64,000 nt of DNA from Emcibacter sp. SYSU 3D8. Lineage in GTDB: Bacteria > Pseudomonadota > Alphaproteobacteria > SMXS01. The DNA lies in NCBI RefSeq assembly GCF_039655875.1, contig NZ_JBBYXK010000001.1, forward strand, positions 868,001 to 932,000, in the 5' to 3' direction. Below are positions 1 through 9,900 of the stretch, piece by piece. The translations under genes were made by a program, and so were the position numbers. The notes beneath the pieces were generated by a model. The model was given only the letters and a program-made list of their open reading frames with translations. It ran no database searches and was not told the origin of the DNA. Positions within the stretch are counted from its first letter, which is position 1. The number at the start of each line of letters is the position of its first letter.

Positions 1-1934
1 AACGTGTCCTGGGCATGGAGGTTGAACACGACAACGGTTTCTTGCTGCCCATACCGGTAGAGGCGCCCAATCCGTTGCACCAGCCGCGCGGGATTCCAGG
101 GCATGTCGTAATTGACCATGACGTGGCACGACCGATGAAGATTAAGCCCCTCTCCGCCCGCTTCCGTCGATATCATGAAGGTCGCCGGCCCATCGAACGC
201 CTCAATCGCGCGGCGCTTATCATCCAGCTTCATTGATCCGTTGATGAGCGCGACTTCGCCCAGTTCTGGGAAACGGCGCTTTAATGCGCCCTCAAGGTAA
301 GTCTGGGTGGCACGATACTCCGTGAACACCAAAAGTTTCTTTCCCTCCCTCACGAGCGGCTCGACGACCTGATCAAGAAACAGGCGAAGTTTCTCATCAT
401 TCCGGCGCACATCAACTGCAAGCTCCAGCAGCGCATGAATCATTTCTGCTTCAAAATCGAAAAATTCGCTGCTCGTCGTTCGCCTTATGGTGGTTGCAAG
501 ATCGTCCTGCTCGTCGCCCCCATCTTCCAAATCCTCCAAGGAGAACTGGTGATCGTAGTCTGAAATCGGTTCAGCATCCGCAGCTCCAGACAACCTGTCG
601 AGGCGAAGATTCAGCGCACGTTCGATTGCTGCAATACTCGATGACGCCAGCTTCCGATACGTCGTCATAACAAAGCCAATGGCTCGGCCGATAGCGCCAC
701 CACTCTCGCCCGCCTTGTAACCACGACGCAGATAATCCTGGAGCTTCTGCTGAAAGGCGCGTGTTTCAGGTGAAGGCTCTACGGGCACCCGATGGATCTG
801 CTGTCCCTTGAAGATGAACTTGCCGTCGGCATCGGTTACTTCGCTCTTGCGATTTCGCAGGATCATCTCCCCTACGACTTCCGGATTGGCTTCCATGGTC
901 TGAATCTGGGGCTTCAGGTCCGGGCGAACCAACTCCAGCAAAGCGATAAACCGATCCGCGTAGCCCTGATGCGGCGTGCCACTCAGCAGAAGGAACGCGT
1001 CCGACATCTGCCGCAGCATTTCCGCCAGGCGATAACGCTCGCTGACTTCGCCATCACCGTGCCGTGTCAGCTTGTGGCCTTCATCGAATACGATGACGTC
1101 CCAGCCTCCCGTTTGTTTGAACAGCTGCATGTGCTGCTCGCGCTTGGCCAGATCGATCGAGACAATAACGTGATCCTCGCCCTTCCAGTGCTCGGGGCGA
1201 TTGATCACGAAGTCCAGTCCGTAAATTTTGTAATCCTGGTCGAACTTGTACTTGAGTTCGTCCTGCCACTGGCGCACCAGACCCGCGGGCGCAACGATCA
1301 GCACCCGCCGCGCCTGCCCTTTCCGCTTGAGCGCGGCGAGCAGAAGGCCGACTTCAATGGTCTTGCCGAGACCCACGTCGTCAGCGATCAGCCAGTTATA
1401 GTTTCCAGAACTGAGGATGCGGTGAACAAGTTGTATCTGATGCGGCAATGGATCCACGTCGAGCCTGTCCAGGGACCCAGTGAGGTGGTTCCAGTTCTCG
1501 AGCGCGTGGGCGAGAAGCCTTAATCGAAACCGCTCCGCATGGTCAGGCGTGCCGGTTTCCGCGCGCACATAGCGCATGCGCACGTCCTTGACCCTGCGGA
1601 GATTTTCGTACGGCAACCAAACCGATCGCCCATCGTCGTGCAGCTGGATCAGTATCTGCTCGCGTCCGCCGAGCACACGTCGGCTGACAACCTCTCCAAG
1701 GCCCAGCGGGCTGCGCGTAGTCGACAACGGAATGTCCTGTACCGTCCAGCCCTGTTGAATGCCTGACTGCAACAGAGACAGATCAATCCATTCCTGGTTG
1801 TTGCCTGGCCACGAAACTCTGACCTGCGTAGAGCTTCCTGAGCCCCTACTGGCAAGAACCCGCCCAAGTATTTTGGGAAGCTCGATACGCCGCACCCAGC
1901 AGCCTTCGACGGGCACTAGAACATCCGCGACCAT
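1..1934 (-). CDS. SNF2-family DNA helicase, 3' end outside the window
   Basis: This is an SNF2/RapA-like superfamily 2 ATPase that probably moves along or remodels DNA in a defence operon. Reading back from ATG at 1932-1934, the visible 644 codons hold the Walker A motif DDVGLGKT near residue 185, the Walker B DEGH near 282, and motifs V and VI (STEAGGEGLNL, then QRIGRLYRYGQ) near 590 and 625. The C-terminus lies beyond position 1, so length and any C-terminal domain are unknown. The start overlaps the end of the preceding acidic-protein gene by 19 bp, so translation is probably coupled. SNF2 helicases of this kind occur in DISARM (DrmD), but no DrmA or DrmB is visible here. The family call is sure. 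The system assignment is inference. Confidence 0.9.
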   Translation of the reverse strand, partial: MVADVLVPVEGCWVRRIELPKILGRVLASRGSGSSTQVRVSWPGNNQEWIDLSLLQSGIQQGWTVQDIPLSTTRSPLGLGEVVSRRVLGGREQILIQLHDDGRSVWLPYENLRRVKDVRMRYVRAETGTPDHAERFRLRLLAHALENWNHLTGSLDRLDVDPLPHQIQLVHRILSSGNYNWLIADDVGLGKTIEVGLLLAALKRKGQARRVLIVAPAGLVRQWQDELKYKFDQDYKIYGLDFVINRPEHWKGEDHVIVSIDLAKREQHMQLFKQTGGWDVIVFDEGHKLTRHGDGEVSERYRLAEMLRQMSDAFLLLSGTPHQGYADRFIALLELVRPDLKPQIQTMEANPEVVGEMILRNRKSEVTDADGKFIFKGQQIHRVPVEPSPETRAFQQKLQDYLRRGYKAGESGGAIGRAIGFVMTTYRKLASSSIAAIERALNLRLDRLSGAADAEPISDYDHQFSLEDLEDGGDEQDDLATTIRRTTSSEFFDFEAEMIHALLELAVDVRRNDEKLRLFLDQVVEPLVREGKKLLVFTEYRATQTYLEGALKRRFPELGEVALINGSMKLDDKRRAIEAFDGPATFMISTEAGGEGLNLHRSCHVMVNYDMPWNPARLVQRIGRLYRYGQQETVVVFNLHAQDT

Positions 1935-3265
1935 CTGCTCTCCCACTCCCGGTTGTCTTGGTGTTCCAGCAGCAATCCTGCGTAGAGCTTTTCCGCCTCA
2001 TATCCGCGGCATTTCACGCCCACGTAGTCGACGAAGCTGAGAAAGCCTTCGTCCCCTCGTGAGAGGTTCAACCACTCTTCGAACCACGATTCCTCGATCA
2101 TCGTCTGAGGTTGCTCATCACTGCGGGCGAGGCAGACACGGTGCGCGAGACGCCAGCTCAGCGCCGACGCCCCGTTTGTCATCCGGCCGGGGGCGGCGCC
2201 AAAACCATACCGACCAGCCCACCACTCATCGCGCTCTGTCCAGTAGCGTTTGAGCTCCGCCATCGCTTGCAATAATTCGAAGTCGAGGCCGGCAGCTATG
2301 CGTTCAATTGCGCGGTACGTCGATGAATGTCTGAACTCTGAAAACAGTTCGGTAAGATAGGCCAGGCTCGTCTCTCGCTGCCGAACCGAGACAATCTCCA
2401 GCAGTCCCGTGATTGTCGCCGCCTTCAGCCGAGCCTTCCACAGAACAGGCCCATCATCGTCTTCCGCCTGCTCCCACGGGCTCTGGCGTGCGTCAGCATC
2501 ATAGTCCGGAATGTCGATGTCTTGGTCGTGATGGTCCGCTTCGATACCGGCAAAGGAACCGAACTCGTCGTCGGCACCTAGTTCCTCGAGGAAAAAATGG
2601 TCGTCGTCTTCGACAGACATTTCTTCGAGTGGATCTTCGGCATCCTCGACATCATCCGCCGCGTCGTATCTCTCGTCCCCTTCAATTTCCACCACCCTTG
2701 ATCGCAGCTCGGCCAAATTGGGAGTTATCTCGACAACACCGCTCAAGGCCCTTTCGAAATAAGCTGCCTGCCGTGCGACGTCTGCCGGTTCATCATCGGT
2801 ATCGTCGCTACCGAACGTCCTCTCACGATCTGCGGTCTTGTCTTCGACACAAGAGACCAGCGTTGAGTGCTCGATCTCTCGCCCAATGCGAGGCGTCTCA
2901 TCGTTCTCAGTCAACTGACCATCGAGATCACTCTGCCGGGCAGACATGATTGTCGAGATTAAGCGCTCTTCAACTTTGTCGGGGAGGTCTTTGACTACAA
3001 AGGTAGAGTCCGGCAGTTTAGAAGCCAACTCATCGTGCTGAACTTGGATGTGGTCGTCTACCGGCGATGCCCGCTCCATTTGAATGGTCTTGCTTGACCA
3101 AGGCTCATCGTCAGGAGAGTCGAAAGTATCGGCTGCCAAGTGATCTGAATCCGCCCAAATCAGATCCGCGGCCGACGCGAGCACCAACATCCGCTGCTTC
3201 CTGCGGAGTGCTTTTGAAGGCACCTTGGCCGCCGTCCTTGAGAGCTTCTTTGGTGGAGGGCTCAT
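1916..3265 (-). CDS. Unrecognised, strongly acidic protein between methyltransferase and SNF2 helicase
   Basis: I do not recognise this 449-residue protein. The start is the ATG at 3263-3265, 8 nt after the methyltransferase stop; the same frame stays open upstream only as a shadow of that gene. Residues 1-30 are basic (SPPPKKLSRTAAKVPSK). The middle, about residues 110-270, is dense in Asp and Glu with runs such as DDVEDAEDPLEE and is probably disordered. The last 180 residues look folded and helical, with many Trp and Tyr (YWTERDEWWAGRYGFG). An acidic tract could mimic DNA or dock on the helicase, but that is inference. It overlaps the SNF2 gene, which suggests stoichiometric production. 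Its GC content is clearly lower than that of the Res gene. Confidence 0.75.
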   Translation of the reverse strand: MSPPPKKLSRTAAKVPSKALRRKQRMLVLASAADLIWADSDHLAADTFDSPDDEPWSSKTIQMERASPVDDHIQVQHDELASKLPDSTFVVKDLPDKVEERLISTIMSARQSDLDGQLTENDETPRIGREIEHSTLVSCVEDKTADRERTFGSDDTDDEPADVARQAAYFERALSGVVEITPNLAELRSRVVEIEGDERYDAADDVEDAEDPLEEMSVEDDDHFFLEELGADDEFGSFAGIEADHHDQDIDIPDYDADARQSPWEQAEDDDGPVLWKARLKAATITGLLEIVSVRQRETSLAYLTELFSEFRHSSTYRAIERIAAGLDFELLQAMAELKRYWTERDEWWAGRYGFGAAPGRMTNGASALSWRLAHRVCLARSDEQPQTMIEESWFEEWLNLSRGDEGFLSFVDYVGVKCRGYEAEKLYAGLLLEHQDNREWESRWSRMF

Positions 3266-3273
3266 GTTTAACT

Positions 3274-6075
3274 TCACCCCACCCCGAACACCTTCATCAC
3301 CTCGTCGCCCAGGTGATTGATCACCTTCACCGCGATCCGGCCCGACGCCGGCTTGTCGAACGGCCTCGACGTGTCGCCGTACAGGCTCTCCCACGCTTCC
3401 TGGTCGATCTCGGCCTTCAGCGTCGTCTTCAGCGCCTTGTAGGGGTCGTTGGCGCCCAGGAAGTAGGCGTGGCGCACGAAGAAGCTTTCCTCGTTGTAGT
3501 CGGTGTCGATCATCCACAGGGCGATGCTGTCGGCGTCGCCGCTGCGTACCTCGCCAGTCTGCGGGTGGAACACGTCGACGCCGCGGATGTGCACGCGGAT
3601 CTGCGGCTTGCCATCGGCGACGCCCGCGTCCTCGATGGCGATGTCCGGCTCGCCGAACACCACGAACAGGTTGCCGGCGCCGGTGTTCTTCAGCTCGCCG
3701 GCCATGTGCAGGTCCGGGTTCATGCGCGCCTTCAGCACCGGGATACGGCCGAGCTTCTCGAACTCGGCGGAATGGGCGTCGTAGTTGAAGGCGCAGGCCA
3801 CCAGCACGTCGAAGCCGGCGTCGCCCGCCTCGCGCGCCGCGGCGACCAGGTCGGCGCGGGCCACAGTGCCGAATTCGGGGCCGATGAAGATGCCGGCGCG
3901 GCGTTCCCTGTCGCCCTCCATGAACCGGCCCTCGGCGCAGATGTGATCGCCCGGCCAGCCAGTGAGCGCCGTGAAGGCGATGCGGTCTTCCTTGTGTGCC
4001 TGCTGCACGCCGGCGGCGCGCAGCGTGTCCAGCACCATCTGGGCGAAGTCAGCTTCCTCGCCGCCGCCCCGTGGGCCACGCTTGCCCTCGGCGGCCTCCA
4101 GCGTATCGAGCAGCTCGTCGTTTTCGTCCACCGCCAGCACCCGGTGCGGCGACAGGCTTTCCACCGTGAACGGCCCGGCGACGCGCACACGGCTATTGTC
4201 CACATAGGGCTTGTCGTAGAGGTATTCGAACTCGGCCTTGGCGGCGATGGAGGCATCAATCTCCTTCTGCCGGCCAATGCGCGCTTTCCACCAGTCTGCA
4301 TGCAACTTCGCCGCCTCGCTGTTCGCAGCCTGAGCTGGGGAAAGCTCGCGCGGGATTTCCCATTCCTCCCACGCCATGCCCAGCTCCGCGTTGAGCCGGG
4401 TCCGCAGGAGTTCCAGTGTCTCTTGCCATTTGTCCCAGATCGCATCGATCTCGGCATTATTGGCAATGGATTTCAGGGTGATGTGCGGCACTCGTTCGTA
4501 GACAAACCCCTGACGAATGTCGCCGCGCGTCGTCGTACTGCGTGGTGCGGTACGTGTTACCTCCCCCTCTTTGCGTTGCCCTTCAGGGCTGTCAGCCAAG
4601 AGGTAATAGGGATAGCGCGCGCCCATTATGCGTGACCGGGCCAAGGCCAGCGCTACGCGGGAGGTATCAATGGTGATCCACCGCCTTCCCCATTGCTCAG
4701 CAACATAGGCGGTCGTGCCGGAGCCGCAGGTGGGGTCCAGTACAAGGTCTCCAGGGTCAGTCGCCATGAGCAGGCACCGCTCAACCACTTTAGCAACCGT
4801 CTGAACTACGTAAATATTAGCATCCCTGTAGCCGCTGGAACCAGTGTCATCCCAATTGTTAATGATAGGAATGACCGGGAAGTCGTTTACGTACCGCAAA
4901 TATCTGAGCTTCGCAGTAGCTTCATATAGTCGATCAGCTCTTGAGAGCCTGCTCAGCCCGGAGAGATTGGTCTTCCACCGCTGATTATACACGCGCCCAC
5001 GGAAGTTAAACGCAAACAGCGGGTTCGCTGACTCAAGGGCCGTTGTTTGGAGGATCTGCCAGTCGGAAGGCAGCTTGTCCGGATATTCCGCCTCATCACC
5101 GGTCAAACGACGTACAGACAGATCAGGCAGCCTAACATGCCGATAATCAGAGTCCCCACCATAGGCCTTCGCAGAGTATGGCTGACGAAACTTCGCCTTC
5201 TCAATATCTTTGGCGTACCAAAGTAGATAGTCGCCAGTTGACGGGAGAAAGCCGCTAATCAGCCCCCCTGTTTTCTTGAAGCCAATGAGGTTGCAGAAGT
5301 TGTCACTTCCGAAGACCTCATCCATCACCGCTCGAACGCGGTGCACGTTCTCGTCGCCGATCTGCACGAAAATCGAGCCAGTCTCGGCAAGCAAGTCTCG
5401 TCCCACCGTGAGCCTGTCGCGCAGATAGGTGAGGTAGGAGTGGATGCCGTCGCGCCAGGTGTCGCGGAACGCCTTCACCTGCTCAGGCTCGCGGCTGATG
5501 TGGTCCTTGCTGCCGTCCTTCACGTCGCGGCTGGTGGTCGACCACTGGAAGTTGCTGTTGAACTTGATGCCGTAGGGTGGGTCCAGATAGATGCACTGCA
5601 CCTGGCCGCGCAAGCCTTCCCGTTCGGCCAGCGAGGCCATCACCTGCAGGCTGTCGCCCAGGATCATGCGGTTCGTCCAGTGGGCGTTGTGCTGATAGAA
5701 CTCGGTGGCGGCCTCGCGGTCCGGCAGGCCGTTGAAGTCGGCGAACAGGTCGGGCATGCCAGAGCCGCTCTTGTCCGCTTCCTGACGGGCACGCGCCTTC
5801 GACTGGCGCAGCAGGTCGTCGATCAGCACCTTGGGGTGCACCTTCTCCTGGATGTACAGCGGCGGCGCCTGCACGATCAGGTCAGACCAGTCCTGCTCGT
5901 CCTTGCCGCGCCACACCAGCTGCGGGTCGAGGTCGCGGTTGCGCCGCTCGTATGCCAGGCGGATCGGGCTGCGCTCGTCCTCGCGCATCACCCCTTCCAG
6001 CTCGGCCGTGGGAATGTTCCGCCGCTTCGCCGCGCCGTGCTGCAGGGTTTCAACCTCAATGGGCTTCTTGGCCAT
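3274..6075 (-). CDS. Site-specific DNA methyltransferase, type III Mod-like, beta class
   Basis: This 933-residue enzyme probably adds a methyl group to adenine (or N4 of cytosine) and supplies self-recognition for the adjacent Res-like nuclease. The catalytic motif IV (DPPYGIKF) is near residue 164 and the AdoMet motif I (DPTCGSGTTA) near 447. This IV-before-I order defines the beta class, and the region between them usually carries target recognition. A further 480 residues follow motif I, longer than typical Mod proteins. The start is ATG at 6073-6075, sharing one base with the stop of the DUF4268 gene; the longer frame upstream is a shadow. Roughly 4440-5340 has lower GC than the flanks, which hints at exchange of the specificity region. 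Confidence 0.9.
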   Translation of the reverse strand: MAKKPIEVETLQHGAAKRRNIPTAELEGVMREDERSPIRLAYERRNRDLDPQLVWRGKDEQDWSDLIVQAPPLYIQEKVHPKVLIDDLLRQSKARARQEADKSGSGMPDLFADFNGLPDREAATEFYQHNAHWTNRMILGDSLQVMASLAEREGLRGQVQCIYLDPPYGIKFNSNFQWSTTSRDVKDGSKDHISREPEQVKAFRDTWRDGIHSYLTYLRDRLTVGRDLLAETGSIFVQIGDENVHRVRAVMDEVFGSDNFCNLIGFKKTGGLISGFLPSTGDYLLWYAKDIEKAKFRQPYSAKAYGGDSDYRHVRLPDLSVRRLTGDEAEYPDKLPSDWQILQTTALESANPLFAFNFRGRVYNQRWKTNLSGLSRLSRADRLYEATAKLRYLRYVNDFPVIPIINNWDDTGSSGYRDANIYVVQTVAKVVERCLLMATDPGDLVLDPTCGSGTTAYVAEQWGRRWITIDTSRVALALARSRIMGARYPYYLLADSPEGQRKEGEVTRTAPRSTTTRGDIRQGFVYERVPHITLKSIANNAEIDAIWDKWQETLELLRTRLNAELGMAWEEWEIPRELSPAQAANSEAAKLHADWWKARIGRQKEIDASIAAKAEFEYLYDKPYVDNSRVRVAGPFTVESLSPHRVLAVDENDELLDTLEAAEGKRGPRGGGEEADFAQMVLDTLRAAGVQQAHKEDRIAFTALTGWPGDHICAEGRFMEGDRERRAGIFIGPEFGTVARADLVAAAREAGDAGFDVLVACAFNYDAHSAEFEKLGRIPVLKARMNPDLHMAGELKNTGAGNLFVVFGEPDIAIEDAGVADGKPQIRVHIRGVDVFHPQTGEVRSGDADSIALWMIDTDYNEESFFVRHAYFLGANDPYKALKTTLKAEIDQEAWESLYGDTSRPFDKPASGRIAVKVINHLGDEVMKVFGVG

Positions 6076-6986
6076 TATCCGCTGATCCCCAAAATCTCTC
6101 GTACCGCCGCGTCGTAGCGGCGAGCCTCGGTGTGCATCCACTCCATGGCCGCCGGCCAGTTGGCCTCGTTCTCCATGTCGGCGTCATGCGTCGACTGGAA
6201 CAGATAGGTATCGCCTTCGCCGCCTATTGGCGCTCCAAGGCGTTCGCTCAATGGCGCCGCATGGTCGGCAAGCCGTCGGTAGGTTTCGACCGCATCGCTG
6301 CCGTGCCCCCTGACGAAGATGCCGACGCCCTTCTTGCTGAGGTAGATCGACAGGATCAGGTCCTTGTCGCCGATGTACCACCACCAGGCTGACCCGCCCC
6401 GCGGCGCGCGCCGTTCAACGTCCTCCGGATAACGCTCGCGGTAGGCCGTCCAGTAGCGTTGGCGGAACTCACCGACGGCGCTGACCCCGCGGTTCTCCTG
6501 CGCGACGGCTTGAAGCCGCCGCTCCCACTGGTTCGGCTTCTCCAGCACCTCGAAGATCGGCGCGAGTGGGCTGTCGCCGATGCGCACCACGCGCAGCCGG
6601 ATGGCGAAGAACGCGAAGGGATCCGCAGTGTGCTCGTTGAGCCACTTGATGGCCGACAGATGCGGTTCGCGGAAGTCGGTGGCGATCCAGACGATGGTCT
6701 TCGCCTCCAGCCCGACCAAATAGGTCATGATCTGGCCGAGATGGGTATGGTTGGTCGCCTCCAGCTGGTTCTCGATCAGCACACGGCTGTTGTCGGCCAA
6801 GTTTCGAGCGAGGATGTCGGCGGAGAAACTCTCGACCGCGACTTCTTGGCCTTCCAGCTCTAGCGGAATGCCGATCACCTCCGACAGGTGGTCGAGGTTC
6901 GCGGCAAGCCAGGGGGTGAAGTCGATGGCCTCGTGCGGCCAGGCTTGGCGAGGAGGTGTCGTGATGAGTCGGCCGATCTCAGTCAT
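6075..6986 (-). CDS. DUF4268-type protein with PD-(D/E)XK-like N-terminus
   Basis: This 303-residue protein has an N-terminal half that reads like a PD-(D/E)XK nuclease core. Asp57 (SADIL) is followed by Glu72-x-Gln74 (LIENQLE), where Gln replaces the usual Lys, then a helix with HLGQIMTYL. The C-terminal half (FRQRYWTAYRERYP, WWWYIGDKDLILSIYLS) resembles DUF4268. The start ATG (6984-6986) overlaps the Res stop in an ATGA junction, and its stop overlaps the methyltransferase start. It is therefore a fixed part of the operon. It may be a second nuclease, a structural nuclease fold that binds DNA, or a specificity factor; the sequence does not decide. The fold call is good, the domain name likely. 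Confidence 0.75.
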   Translation of the reverse strand: MTEIGRLITTPPRQAWPHEAIDFTPWLAANLDHLSEVIGIPLELEGQEVAVESFSADILARNLADNSRVLIENQLEATNHTHLGQIMTYLVGLEAKTIVWIATDFREPHLSAIKWLNEHTADPFAFFAIRLRVVRIGDSPLAPIFEVLEKPNQWERRLQAVAQENRGVSAVGEFRQRYWTAYRERYPEDVERRAPRGGSAWWWYIGDKDLILSIYLSKKGVGIFVRGHGSDAVETYRRLADHAAPLSERLGAPIGGEGDTYLFQSTHDADMENEANWPAAMEWMHTEARRYDAAVREILGISG

Positions 6987-9900
6987 GCCATTTCCCTCAC
7001 GGGGATTGAGGCGAGCAGCTTTGCAAACTCTGCCTCGATCTCATAGACGCTGGTGAATTCGGCAAAGGCCCAGCGGCCGAACTTGCCCAGGTTGTTCACG
7101 CCCGGCACCCAGTAGGCGCGCATGGTGTTGGCCTTGTCCTTGGCGTCCTCGCCCCGGAAGCCCTTGATCTCGACGATCAGGTTGAGCGGATCGGGATGGC
7201 CGTCGTCGATCTGCACGATGAAATCGGGGAGGTATTTGCGAGCAACCGCGCCTGCCAGATACGGCACTTCCAACCCCAGGTTCTGGTTCTTCACATAGGC
7301 GCGCACGCGGGGATGGGCCTCGGCGACGCGGCAGAACTCGGCCTCCCAGTCGCCGTCGCAGACCACCCAGTTGACATGGCACCGGCGCGGGTCGGTTTGC
7401 CAGCGGGTTTCCTTCGACGTGGTGAAGTTGACGAAGTGGGTGGAGCCCGTCGGATTGTATGGGTCGAGGATCGCCTTCACCGGCCGCTCGCCAGCCAGGC
7501 TTTCGGTGATCGCGGCCTTGATGCGCTCGGCCGCCCGGTCGGCGATCTCCTGGTAGAGCAACTGGCCCGGGTAGGTGCCGCCGGTGCACTTCAGATAGCC
7601 GCCGTCGAGCCATTCGCGCGCGATGCGCTTGAGCTGGCCGAACAGGTGCATCTTGGGCGCGTCGCCCGGGTCGCGGTACTTGTTGTAGAGAAGGTGTTTG
7701 GCGAGATGGAAAAGGATGGTCGAGGGGCGCGATTCCAGATGCTCGACGGTCAGGTCTACGTCAGCGCCGACGATGCCCTTGTTCTTGGTGATCGACGGGC
7801 CGACCAACTCTGGCGTCAACTCAAGTACCGAATCCGGCCCGAATTTCGCCGTCAGCCGCTCTTCGGGCAGTTCGACACGGTAGCCCTCGACACGCGGAAA
7901 AGTGATTTCCAGGAGATCGCGATCCGGCCGGATCGCCTGCACGCGGATCGTCTCGCGCGGTGGCGCGGGCTTCGCAATCACCGGCTTTGCGGCGAAATTG
8001 AATGGGATGCCGAGGATGTCGGCGTACTCGACGTCGAACAGGCCCTCTTCATTAAGTTCGTACGATTGGCGGCGTAGACCCCGACCGACGACCTGTTCAC
8101 ACAGGAGCTGGGTGCCGAAGGCCCGCACGCCGAGGATATGCGTGACGGTGTTCGCGTCCCAGCCCTCGGTGAGCATGGAGACGGAGACGACGCAGCGAAT
8201 GGACTCGCCCAGCCGGCCCTGTTTACCGACCGTGTTCATCACCTCACGCAAAAGATCCTGGTCGGTGATGGAGTCGCCGGCACGCGCGTCGCCGGTGCGC
8301 TCGACGATCTCGCGCCTGAACCGATCGATCTCATCCGCGGCCATCTCGCGGAAATCCTTGTCGAGCGCCTCGCCGGATTCCAGCTGCTCGCTGTCGATCA
8401 GCAGGGTGCGAGGCCGCGCAAGGCGGTTTCCGTGCTCGTCATAATTGCGGAACAGCTTCAGTCTGCCGTTTTCCAGCGTCGTGGAGCCGTCGTCGTTGTC
8501 GCGGTCGAACCCCGAAATGAAGTCGTAGACGACCTTGGAGGTAGAGGTGTTGTTGCAGACCACGATGAACACGGGCGGCACGCTGATGCCGCTGGCGGCC
8601 CAGAGATCGAACGTCTTCTCGTAGTGGCCGTAGAGCGCTTCGAGAGCGGTGTGAAGTAGCGGTTGGATTTTCAGCGGATCCAGACCAACGCCAGATTTTC
8701 CGCGCCCCTTCTTGGGCATCTGCTTGCCAATGTGTTCCCATAGGTTGCGAAGCCGGGGCATGTCGTCATCGCCGCCGGGCAGATTATCGGCGATCGGTAC
8801 ACGCGGCAGTTTAACAATGCCGCATTCGATGGCGTCCATCAGCGAGAAGTCGCTCACCGTCCATGGGAACAGCGTGCCTTCGGCATAGCCCGAGCCGCGC
8901 AGGAAGAACGGTGTGGCAGACAGGTCGTAAACACCTTGCAGGCCCATCTTCCGTTTGATGGCCTCGATGCCGGAGATCCACAGGCGCGCAGCCTCGTTAT
9001 TCTTTTTCGCCTCGGCCTTATCCTCGCCCTTCAGATCGCCCTCGCCGTCACTCTGCGGCTTTTCGCGGTAGCAGTGGTGCGCCTCGTCGTTGATGACGAC
9101 GATGTTCTTCATGCCCATCAGCTCGGGCATGACCCGCTGGAGCATCTTGCCTTCGCTCTCGATGGTCTCAGGGTTACCGAGCAAGGCGCGGCCGACCCTC
9201 GATACCGCCATCTCCTCACGGCGCTTGAAGGCGTGGTAGTTGGTGATGACGATCTTGGCGCGCTCGATGTCGCCGATCATGTCGTTCGGCACCAGCTCGC
9301 GGTGGCGATAGTAGCTTTCCGGATCATTGGGCATCAGCACCCTCAGACGATCCTTGATGGTGATGCCGGGCGCGACGATCAGGAAGCCGCGCGAGAACAT
9401 CTTGCTGTTCGGGTGACGCACGGCGTTGACCGTCTGCCACGCAATGAGCATGGCCATCACTGTGGTCTTGCCGGCGCCCGTCGCCAGCTTCAGCGCCAGC
9501 CGCACCAGTTCGGGGTTCGATTGCTCGTTGGCGCCGCGGATGTGTTCCCAGAACTTGGCGCCGCGCGCACCCATCTTCGGCGCGACCTCGGTGAGCCAGA
9601 TGATCGTCTCAGCGGCTTCGACCTGGCAGAAGAAGGGCCGCAGGCCTTCGAACTGATGGTGCCGCCAGTGCTGCAATAGGCGGGCCGTCTCGGGCGTCAC
9701 CAGCCATTGATCCGGGTTTGGCAGCGCCCGCCAGGTTTCGACGTAACCGCGAATCTCGTTGATGATCGGGGTGGGATTGTATTCCTGTTCGGCGGTCGAG
9801 AGACCGTCGCCGGCGTCGAGCACCAGGGATGTCTGTTCCCGCGGGCTCTTGCGCTTCTTCGGCTTGGGCACCGGCGTGATCAGATCCGACCGGCGGCGCG

